From the NCBI GenBank assembly GCA_020249265.1, contig JADCGA010000004.1:124001-188000 (forward strand): DNA of 64,000 bases, written 5' to 3'. The notes beneath the pieces were generated by a model that saw nothing but the letters and a program-made list of their open reading frames with translations, was not told the DNA's origin and ran no database searches. Of the stretch, positions 55,801-62,810 are shown in pieces. This DNA comes from Roseomonas sp. GTDB lineage: Bacteria; Pseudomonadota; Alphaproteobacteria; Acetobacterales; Acetobacteraceae. Position 1 is the first letter of the stretch. Every line of letters begins with the position of its first letter. A program made the position numbers and the translations under genes.

Positions 55801-55826
55801 CCCCGCCCCCTTTTACCGGGGCGGGG
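55801..55826 (+). terminator. GC-rich hairpin after pnp
   Basis: CCCCGCCCC and GGGGCGGGG form a perfect 9-bp stem around CTTTTACC, 17 bases after the pnp stop. No T-run follows (CTTAGCC), so it may need Rho or act as a 3' end protector. Confidence 0.6.
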
Positions 55827-55907
55827 CTTAGCCTATGAGAGCAATTTCAAGCCATGTGGAATCACTTGGCGGCTCGGGAAATGCGACCAAATAAAGATTT
55901 AGTCTGT

Positions 55908-55933
55908 GTCCCGTGAACGCATGTGAACGGGAC
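55908..55933 (+). promoter_or_regulatory. Hairpin upstream of the YrpB-like gene
   Basis: GTCCCGT-GAACGCATGTGA-ACGGGAC, a perfect 7-bp stem 40 bp before the TTG start. The loop and arm contain a GTGAACG direct repeat (GTGAACGC, GTGAACGG), so it might also be a protein-binding site. Confidence 0.4.
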
Positions 55934-55972
55934 GCGCACTAACCCAGTCCATTAAGTGGGGAGCGCCGTTAC

Positions 55973-57373
55973 TTGAAGGCCATCAATACGATCAGGATGG
56001 GGGGCGTTGACGTCCTGCCGCTGGTGGAGGGCGGCAAGGGCGTTGCCGTTTCAAATGGGCGCACCTGCGGTGCCTGGGCATCAGCCGGCGGCGTTGGCAC
56101 TTTCTCGGCCGTCAATGCCGATAGCTATGACGCGGATGGCAGCATCATCCGCCAGATTTATCAAGGCAAAACCCGCCGTGATCGTCATGAAGAACTGGTG
56201 GAATACGGCATCAAGGGCGGCATCGCGCAAGCGCAGCGCGCCTGGGATATGGCCGGCGGCAAGGGCCGCATCCATGCCAATATCCTATGGGAAATGGGCG
56301 GCGCTGAACGGGTTGCGCGCGGCATGCTGGAAGGCGCACGGGGCTTGATCCATGGCGTCACCTGCGGTGCGGGCATGCCTTATAAGCTCGCGGAAGTCGC
56401 GCGGGATTATGGGGTGCATTACTACCCGATCATTTCTTCCGCCCGCGCCTTTGCCGCGTTGTGGAAGCGGGCTTATCACAAAACCAGCGAATGGCTTGGC
56501 GGCGTGGTTTATGAAGACCCTTGGCTCGCTGGCGGGCATAACGGGCTTTCCAACAGCGAAAACCCCAAGGTGCCAGAAGCGCCCTTCCCGCGTGTGCTGA
56601 AACTGCGTCAGCAAATGCGCGAATTCGGCCTGGGTGATGTGCCCATCATTATGGCGGGCGGCGTCTGGTGGCTGGAAGAATGGGAAGATTGGATCGACAA
56701 TCCCGATCTTGGCCCCATCGCCTTCCAATTCGGCACGCGCCCCTTGCTGACGCAGGAAAGCCCAATCAGCGATGCCTGGAAGCAGCGGCTGCTGACGCTG
56801 AAGCACGGTGATGTGCTGTTGCAGCCTTTCTCACCGACAGGGTTTTATTCTTCCGCCGTGCGCAATGAGTTCCTGCGCGAATTGGAAGACCGCAATGAAC
56901 GTCAGGTTGCCTATACCGCGGAACCGGTGGGTGCGCATATGGCGGAATATGGCGTCGGCCCACGCAAGCGCCTGGTTTATGTCGCGCCGCATGATTTGGC
57001 GCGCATCGCGCATTGGGAAGCCGAAGGCTTCACCGAAGCCATGCGCACGCCGGATAATACGCTGATCTTTGTCACACCGGAAAAATCGCGTGAAATCGTC
57101 AAGGATCAGGTGGATTGCATGGGCTGTCTTTCGGCCTGCCGCTTTTCCAACTGGTCCCAGCATGAACCGGATTTTGACAATGGCCGCCGCGCTGACCCGC
57201 GCAGCTTCTGCATCCAAAAGACGTTGCAGGATGTCAGCCATGATGGGGCTTTGGAAAAGAACCTGATGTTCGCCGGGCATAACGCCTATCGCTTCGGGTC
57301 CGATCCTTTCTATTCCAATGGCTTCATCCCGGGTGCCAAGCAATTGGTGGAACGCATCCTGACAGGGCGTTGA
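55973..57373 (+). CDS. Nitronate monooxygenase / YrpB-type flavin oxidoreductase with a C-terminal cysteine cluster
   Basis: A 466-residue FMN-type TIM barrel. The N-terminal ASAGGVGTFSAVNADSYD and IHGVTCGAGMPYKL, plus PIIMAGGVWWLEEWEDW, fit the 2-nitropropane dioxygenase-like family. About 100 residues longer than common members: the C-terminal part has four cysteines at 382, 385, 389 (CMGCLSAC) and 413, spaced like an iron-sulfur or zinc site. The start is TTG 55973 with GGGGAG nine bases upstream; ATG 55997 is an alternative that would lose little. A hydrolase follows 7 bp later. Confidence 0.85.
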   Translation: MKAINTIRMGGVDVLPLVEGGKGVAVSNGRTCGAWASAGGVGTFSAVNADSYDADGSIIRQIYQGKTRRDRHEELVEYGIKGGIAQAQRAWDMAGGKGRIHANILWEMGGAERVARGMLEGARGLIHGVTCGAGMPYKLAEVARDYGVHYYPIISSARAFAALWKRAYHKTSEWLGGVVYEDPWLAGGHNGLSNSENPKVPEAPFPRVLKLRQQMREFGLGDVPIIMAGGVWWLEEWEDWIDNPDLGPIAFQFGTRPLLTQESPISDAWKQRLLTLKHGDVLLQPFSPTGFYSSAVRNEFLRELEDRNERQVAYTAEPVGAHMAEYGVGPRKRLVYVAPHDLARIAHWEAEGFTEAMRTPDNTLIFVTPEKSREIVKDQVDCMGCLSACRFSNWSQHEPDFDNGRRADPRSFCIQKTLQDVSHDGALEKNLMFAGHNAYRFGSDPFYSNGFIPGAKQLVERILTGR

Positions 57374-57380
57374 GGCCAGC

Positions 57381-58346
57381 ATGGCCGCGCCCGTCTCGCT
57401 CGCTGACTGGGGCAGTTTTCATGTTGGTGGGCGGGAGGTCACTCTTGAGGGCCAGCCCGCGCGCGAGGTGCTGTTCACCCCGGGCGGCGTGCCGGCCAAG
57501 GTGGACCCGAACGGCACTTATCTGATCGGCGCGCTTTACGCGCAATACATGATCCCCGCCGCGCCGCGTGGGCGCGCACCCTTGCTGATGTGGCATGGCG
57601 GCGGGCTTTCCGGCGTATGTTGGGAAACCACCCCGGATGGCCGCGAAGGCTGGCAGCATTATTTCCTGAGGCAAGGCTGGCCGGTTTATGTGAGCGATGC
57701 GGTGGAACGCGGCCGGTCCGGCTGGTCCCTGATCCCGGAAGTCACCGGCGGGACTGCCCTGACGCTGCCGATAGACAACCCCTTTGAACGCTTCCGCATC
57801 GGCGCCGGCCCAGGTTCCTATCGGCGCGGGGAAGTGCTGCCCGGCAATCAATTCCCCGCCGATGAGGCCAGCTACCGCAATTTCATGCGCCAGATCGTGC
57901 CGCGCTTCACGACAACGGATGAGATGGCGCTGGATGCCTATGATGCGCTGCTGCAGCGTGTTGGGCCTGCGGTGGTGATGGCGCATAGCCAAGGCGGCTT
58001 TTTCGCCTGGAATGCCGCGCAGCACCGGCCCGATGCGCTGCGTGCGCTGGTGCTGGTGGAACCAGCCTCGATTGGCGATCCGGCGCAGATCGCCAGGTTG
58101 CGCGATATTCCGGTGCTGATGATTTATGGCGATTACATCCTGGGTGATGCGCGCTGGCCCGATATTCGCGCCCGCGGCATTGCCTTCGCCGAAAGCCTGC
58201 GCGCCGCCGGCGGCCAGGTGGATATTGTGGACCTGCCCGAACACGGCATCACCGGCAATAGCCACATGATCATGATGGATCGCAATAGTGATCAGGTGGC
58301 GGCGCTGGTGCAGGATTGGTTCACTGCGCGCGGGCTTTGGGCCTGA
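57381..58346 (+). CDS. Alpha/beta hydrolase
   Basis: A 321-residue hydrolase. The oxyanion motif is WHGGGLSG (H72), the nucleophile S203 in AHSQGG, and the late histidine is in PEHGITGNSHM. The long insert between strand and nucleophile (VYVSDAVERGRSGWS) is seen in large esterases of this group. Substrate unknown. Seven bases separate it from the YrpB-like gene, and a transporter follows, so these three may share a pathway. Confidence 0.86.
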   Translation: MAAPVSLADWGSFHVGGREVTLEGQPAREVLFTPGGVPAKVDPNGTYLIGALYAQYMIPAAPRGRAPLLMWHGGGLSGVCWETTPDGREGWQHYFLRQGWPVYVSDAVERGRSGWSLIPEVTGGTALTLPIDNPFERFRIGAGPGSYRRGEVLPGNQFPADEASYRNFMRQIVPRFTTTDEMALDAYDALLQRVGPAVVMAHSQGGFFAWNAAQHRPDALRALVLVEPASIGDPAQIARLRDIPVLMIYGDYILGDARWPDIRARGIAFAESLRAAGGQVDIVDLPEHGITGNSHMIMMDRNSDQVAALVQDWFTARGLWA

Positions 58347-58413
58347 TAAACCGGCTTTTCCTTCGGCGCTTTCGGGTATAGCATCGGCTTCTTGATAGGA
58401 AAGCGTGACTAGA

Positions 58414-59625
58414 ATGTCTGTGCTTGATGCTGCCGCGCGGCGGAATCTTTTTCTCCTGGCCTGTTGTCAGGCCATTGGCCAGGCCGGCAATACGCTGATG
58501 TTCGCCGCCACCGCGCTTTCCGTGGTGACCTTCTACCATAACCGAGACCTCGCCACGCTCCCGGTCACCTTGCAGCATCTGGGCATTATGATCGCGGTGT
58601 TTCCCGCCGCAGCGCTGATGCAACGCATGGGCAGGCGCCTTGGTTTTCGCGTCGGTTCCATCTTTGGCATGGTGGGCGGTGCGGTGGTGGCGCTTGGCCT
58701 ATATACCGCGACCTTTGCGCTGATGTGCCTGGGCGGGCTGATCCTGGGCTATGCGGTGGCCAGCCTGCAAATGTATCGTTTCGCGGCAGTGGAATTGGTG
58801 CCCGATTCCTATCGCGCCAAGGCGATTTCCTGGGTGACGGCGGGCGGTGTGGTGGCTGGTGTGCTCGGCCCCAGCATTGTGCGGCTTTCGCATGACCAGG
58901 TGATGCCGCTTTATCTGGCGACCTATCTCGCGCTGATCGGCATTCACGCCGTGGTCTTCGTTATCATGGGCTTCATCAAATTCCCGCCCATGCAGGAAGC
59001 GACGGTGAAGGCCGATGGCACCGCCGTGGTACCGCCGCGCCCCTTGTTGGAGATTGCGTCTCAGCCGCGTTTCATCGCGGCTGTCATTTCCGGCATGGTC
59101 GCCTTCGGCATCATGTCCTTTTTGATGAGTGCCTCACCATTGGCGATTGTGGCGTGCGGCCTGCCGCATACGGAAGCGCATTGGGTGATCTTCATGCATG
59201 TGATGGGGATGTTCGTGCCATCCTTCTTCACCGGCAATCTGATCACGCGTTATGGCACCACCAATGTCATGTTCTGGGGCATCGCACTGCTGTTGCTAGG
59301 CGTTTTTGCCGCGCTCGCCGGCAATCATGAATGGCATTTCCGGATTGCGCTGACGCTGAATGGCGTCGGTTGGAATTTCCTGTTTATCGGCGCGACCAAC
59401 CTGGTGACCACCTGCTATCGCCCGAATGAGCGTGGCAAGGCCCAGGCGCTGAACGATTTCCTGGTGTTCGGCACCACCGCGACCGCGAGCTTCCTGGCCG
59501 GCTTCCTGCATGAGCATTTCGGCTGGGTACCGCTGAATTGGGCCTCCATCCCGCTGCTGCTGGTGGCGGTGTGTGCCGTGGTTTGGCTGCGCTATCAGCG
59601 GGAACCGGCGCGGGCGGCGGCTTGA
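58414..59625 (+). CDS. MFS transporter
   Basis: A 403-residue membrane protein with about twelve hydrophobic segments. The loop between helices 2 and 3 reads MQRMGRRLGFRVGS, which matches the MFS G-x-x-x-D/G-R-x-G-R type motif only loosely, and the central loop is the charged stretch KFPPMQEATVKADG. Cargo unknown. ATG 58414 is chosen; GTG 58405 three codons upstream is equally possible (AGGAAA lies before it). Confidence 0.88.
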   Translation: MSVLDAAARRNLFLLACCQAIGQAGNTLMFAATALSVVTFYHNRDLATLPVTLQHLGIMIAVFPAAALMQRMGRRLGFRVGSIFGMVGGAVVALGLYTATFALMCLGGLILGYAVASLQMYRFAAVELVPDSYRAKAISWVTAGGVVAGVLGPSIVRLSHDQVMPLYLATYLALIGIHAVVFVIMGFIKFPPMQEATVKADGTAVVPPRPLLEIASQPRFIAAVISGMVAFGIMSFLMSASPLAIVACGLPHTEAHWVIFMHVMGMFVPSFFTGNLITRYGTTNVMFWGIALLLLGVFAALAGNHEWHFRIALTLNGVGWNFLFIGATNLVTTCYRPNERGKAQALNDFLVFGTTATASFLAGFLHEHFGWVPLNWASIPLLLVAVCAVVWLRYQREPARAAA

Positions 59626-59751
59626 TACCGGCACCGGGTAAGGCGTTGATCGGTCAGGATTAGCCTCCAACCAAGTCCACCAACTCTAGTGATGCGGCGT
59701 CCGGGTTCAGTGGGCTGTGGCGCGGCGCGGGCCGCATGCATCTAAAATAGC

Positions 59752-59780
59752 TTGACATTTAATAAAACACTTTGTATTTT
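59752..59780 (+). promoter_or_regulatory. Promoter of the membrane protein/regulator pair with overlapping palindrome
   Basis: TTGACA (59752-59757), 17 bp, then TATTTT (59775-59780). ACTTT-GTATTTTA-AAAGT-type dyad symmetry (about 59769-59786) covers the -10 box, a typical place for an autorepressor site. The segment is far more AT-rich than its surroundings. Confidence 0.65.
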
Positions 59781-59821
59781 AAAGTACTAAGCGTTCGATA
59801 ACCCCGCATAAGAGGGCCGCC

Positions 59822-60463
59822 ATGTCCGAAACCTCACAACCCTCTACTTCCTCCGCCAAGGTCGCAGAGGATCTGGCTTTCTTGCGCGATCTTGCCGAGG
59901 CCGCGCGCAATACCCCCTTCCGCGGCGGTGATTACCTCATCGCCGCAGGCGGCTGGTTCGCGCTGGCCAGCCTTGTGGTCTGGTTCGGGGCGCAGGGGGT
60001 CTTTGGCCCTAGTCGATCCTTGGCGCATTTTGCGTTCCCAATCTGCGGGCTCGGCTTCGCCTGCACACTCGCCTATTTGATGCGCCGCGACCGTGGGCGG
60101 GTCGAGACGGCCGCCAACCGAGCATTGGGGATGGGCTGGGCCGCAATCGGCTGGAGTATCTTCGCCTTCTGCGCCGGTGCAGTGGTCATGGCCTATCGCG
60201 GTCAGCCCTTCGTGCTCAACACCATCACGATGTTCGTGGTCAGCGTCTACGGGATCGGCTGGGCGCTGGCCGCCACCATCACCCGCCAGGGCTGGATGAG
60301 CGTCACCGCCTTCCTCATTTTCCTGACAGTGCCTGTGTTCGGTGCTTTGGCTGGTACCGGTCAAGAGTTTCTCGCCTATGGGATCGCACTGATCCTTATC
60401 GCCGTGCTTCCGGGCTTTCGTTTGCGCGCGGCTGCACATACGCCGGCGACCGCCAGGACCTGA
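59822..60463 (+). CDS. Integral membrane protein of unknown function, partner of a winged-helix regulator
   Basis: A 213-residue protein with an N-terminal cytoplasmic stretch of 40 residues (LAFLRDLAEAARNTPFRGGDY) and about six membrane helices. I recognise no enzyme or transporter motif. Two bases after the stop the regulator gene begins, a pairing seen for membrane proteins controlled by small HTH_34-type regulators. ATG 59822 follows AGAGG at a short distance. It may be a small-molecule or envelope sensor. Confidence 0.78.
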   Translation: MSETSQPSTSSAKVAEDLAFLRDLAEAARNTPFRGGDYLIAAGGWFALASLVVWFGAQGVFGPSRSLAHFAFPICGLGFACTLAYLMRRDRGRVETAANRALGMGWAAIGWSIFAFCAGAVVMAYRGQPFVLNTITMFVVSVYGIGWALAATITRQGWMSVTAFLIFLTVPVFGALAGTGQEFLAYGIALILIAVLPGFRLRAAAHTPATART

Positions 60464-60465
60464 CC

Positions 60466-60759
60466 GTGGCGGCGTTTGACATTCATGCCATTGATGAGGT
60501 GATCCATGGGCGCGTGCGGCTCGGCATCATGGCTTATCTTATTGGTGCCGGCAGCGCTGATTTCGCTACGCTGAAGGCGAAGCTCGACACCACTGATGGC
60601 AACCTCTCGGTACACCTACGCAAGCTGGAGGAGGCAGGCTACGTCACCGTGACCAAATCATTTCGCGCGCGCAAACCGCTCACGGAGGTCACGCTCACCG
60701 AGCCTGGCCGGAATGCCTTTGCCGAATATCTCCATGCCCTTCGCAAGCTCATGGGCTAG
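60466..60759 (+). CDS. Winged-helix transcriptional regulator (HTH_34, MarR/ArsR-like)
   Basis: A 97-residue one-domain regulator. The helix-turn-helix reads DFATLKAKLDTTDGNLSVHLRKLEEAGYVTVTK, followed by the wing FRARKPLTEVTLTEPGRNAF, the pattern of PF13601-like proteins. No metal or ligand domain is attached. The GTG start at 60466 directly follows the membrane protein stop; it probably represses its own operon through the palindrome over the promoter at 59775. Confidence 0.9.
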   Translation: MAAFDIHAIDEVIHGRVRLGIMAYLIGAGSADFATLKAKLDTTDGNLSVHLRKLEEAGYVTVTKSFRARKPLTEVTLTEPGRNAFAEYLHALRKLMG

Positions 60760-60920
60760 GGTGGCTCAGCGAGTGGTTCAAAGAGCGGGTTGGGAAATGG
60801 TGGCGTGGCAACTTGCAGCCGCTTCAGGTAGCGCCGCCGCAATCCTGCCATCGCCATGGCGTTATCTGAGATTTCACGGGTGTTCCCAAACCCGCGCAAC
60901 CTGATCTAGCCTTCCCTCGC

Positions 60921-61010
60921 TTTAACCCGATCCGACGAGGCGGATCAGGCTAAAGCTGAATTTAAGCGACTGATTCACCGCTCTGGTGATTCCACCTTCG
61001 CGGATCAGGC
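60921..61010. repeat. Palindromic element with direct repeats between the regulator and protease genes
   Basis: Bases 60921-60934 and 60941-60954 form an imperfect palindrome (12 of 14 pairs around ACGAGG), rich in CGGATCAGG. The 11-mer GCGGATCAGGC recurs at 60940-60950 and 61000-61010. GATTCACC-GCTCT-GGTGATTC adds another near-palindrome (60972-60992). The whole 269-bp gap 60760-61028 has no credible gene. It looks like an extragenic palindromic element or the remnant of a mobile one. Confidence 0.5.
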
Positions 61011-61028
61011 GCTAGAACCCGAGGTCCC

Positions 61029-62795
61029 ATGGCCGCGCCACGTTTGCTCCTGAAGACTGATCTTGCCGGGCTGCAACCCTTGCTGTTGCGGGGCCAGACG
61101 GTGCATGCGCTGCATCAGCGCCTGACCGACCAACTCAACGCCCGGGGCGCGCCCGCCGCGCTTTTTGCCGAGCCCATTGCGGGCGCCGGGGCAATTTCCT
61201 GGTATGGAGAAGCCGCCGGCGAACCACAGCCTTTGCCCTCGCTATCCAGCGCGCGCCGGGCTGAAGCGGAAGCTGCGCTGACGCGCCAATTGCAGGCTTT
61301 AGAACCGCTTTTGGATGACGCGGAAATCGGCCCGCTGCTCCGCCGGGCTTTGGTGCTGCCCAGTGCCGATTCCATCCTGGTGCTGGATGGTCAGATCATC
61401 CTGACCGGCTGGGGCTTGGCGCCACGCGAAATCGCGGAAGACCCCGCCGCGCTGGCTGCGCAAACGCGCCGCGTGCTGGGGCCGTATTCGCAGCGCCTCG
61501 CGGCGGCGCCGGATAACTTCCTCGCCGCCGGGCCAATGCCAATACAGGCGCCACCACCCGCCGCTGCACCTAACCGCACTGCGGCGCCACCCCCGCCACC
61601 GGCACCGCCCGCGCCGATGATGGCACCCGCGCCGCGCCAGCCCGCCAGCGGCAGCGCTGTGTGGCTATTGCCCTTGCTTGCGCTGGTGGCGTTGATTTTC
61701 CTCGCACTCGGCTTCTGGCTTGCTTGGACGCAGATGCAGCGCGATCTGGCGGGGCAGCAGCAAACCGTCTCGATCGTGGATGATGCCGCCACGCGCAACG
61801 CCATCCGCCTGCAACGCGAAACCAATGAGGCGTTGGAACGCGACCTGGAACGCATGCGCCGCCTGGCCGCAACACCCAATGTGTGCACGCCGGAAGGCCC
61901 GCTTGGCCTGAACCCACCGCCAGAACGCCAGCCCGTGCGCCCTGAGGCCGTGCCTCCCGCCATCCCGCAACGCCAGGGGGAAGCGCCGCGGCCTTTTAGC
62001 GGTTCACTCGCGCAATTGCTGGAACACGCAACGGTGATGATAGCCTCGGCCGGGCCGGCGGGGATTGGCCATGGCAGTGGGTTTTTCATCTCGGGCGACA
62101 CCATCCTCACCAATGCCCATGTCGTGCAGCAGGCGGACCGGAACCAGATATTCGTCACGTCGCGCGCCATGGGCCGCGCGGTGAAGGCGCAATTGGTCAG
62201 CATGACGCGTGGCGCGGGCGGCGGCCCGGTTGAACCGGGCATGCTGGATGTAGCACTCCTCAGGCTGCCGGAAGCCGTGCCGGGGGCGCAGCCGCTCGCA
62301 CTCACGCCCACCGCCGATAAGCTTTTGGATGTGGTGGCGGCGGGCTACCCGGCTTCCGTCGTGCAGGTTGAACAGGGCATGCGGGAATTGCAGCAGGGCA
62401 GGCTTGGCACGCCGCCGGAATTGGTGCTGACGCGGGGTAGTATCAGCACCATCCAAAGGCTGGAAAACGGCCTGGTGGTCATGCCGCATTCTGCCGATAT
62501 CTCGCCGGGCAATTCCGGCGGGCCGCTGGTGGATACTTGCGGGCGCGTGGTGGGCATCAATACTTTCGTCAGCTACGCGACTCAGGTCGCGGACCGTGTG
62601 AAATACGCACAAAAGACCGAAAACATACTACCCTGGTTGCAACAGCAGAATGTGCAGGCGGCGGTACAGACCGAGGCCTGCCAGCCCGTTGTGCCCGGCC
62701 TGCCGGCGACACCGCAGCCGCCCGCTGCCACGCCGGCGGCGCCAACGGCGCCCACAACCCCCGCGCCCCCTGCCGGCGCCGGGGCGCCGCGTTAA
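61029..62795 (+). CDS. Membrane-anchored trypsin-like serine protease with an SrfA-like N-terminal domain
   Basis: A 588-residue protein in four parts. Residues 1-165 form an N-terminal domain (ALFAEPIAGAGAISWYGEA, then PLPSLS) that recurs in the next gene. Residues 170-205 are a Pro/Ala linker; 210-235 a single membrane helix (LLPLLALVALIFLALGFWLAW) followed by a short coiled-coil-like stretch; 330-560 a trypsin-like domain with an intact triad: H364 (TNAHVV), D407 (MLDVALL) and S496 (GNSGGPLV). The tail is Pro/Ala-rich. The protease should be periplasmic if the N-terminus stays inside. The N-terminal domain resembles SrfA-type virulence-associated proteins as I remember them; this is an inference. 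Confidence 0.83.
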   Translation: MAAPRLLLKTDLAGLQPLLLRGQTVHALHQRLTDQLNARGAPAALFAEPIAGAGAISWYGEAAGEPQPLPSLSSARRAEAEAALTRQLQALEPLLDDAEIGPLLRRALVLPSADSILVLDGQIILTGWGLAPREIAEDPAALAAQTRRVLGPYSQRLAAAPDNFLAAGPMPIQAPPPAAAPNRTAAPPPPPAPPAPMMAPAPRQPASGSAVWLLPLLALVALIFLALGFWLAWTQMQRDLAGQQQTVSIVDDAATRNAIRLQRETNEALERDLERMRRLAATPNVCTPEGPLGLNPPPERQPVRPEAVPPAIPQRQGEAPRPFSGSLAQLLEHATVMIASAGPAGIGHGSGFFISGDTILTNAHVVQQADRNQIFVTSRAMGRAVKAQLVSMTRGAGGGPVEPGMLDVALLRLPEAVPGAQPLALTPTADKLLDVVAAGYPASVVQVEQGMRELQQGRLGTPPELVLTRGSISTIQRLENGLVVMPHSADISPGNSGGPLVDTCGRVVGINTFVSYATQVADRVKYAQKTENILPWLQQQNVQAAVQTEACQPVVPGLPATPQPPAATPAAPTAPTTPAPPAGAGAPR

Positions 62796-62810
62796 CGCGG
62801 CGCCGCGCTT

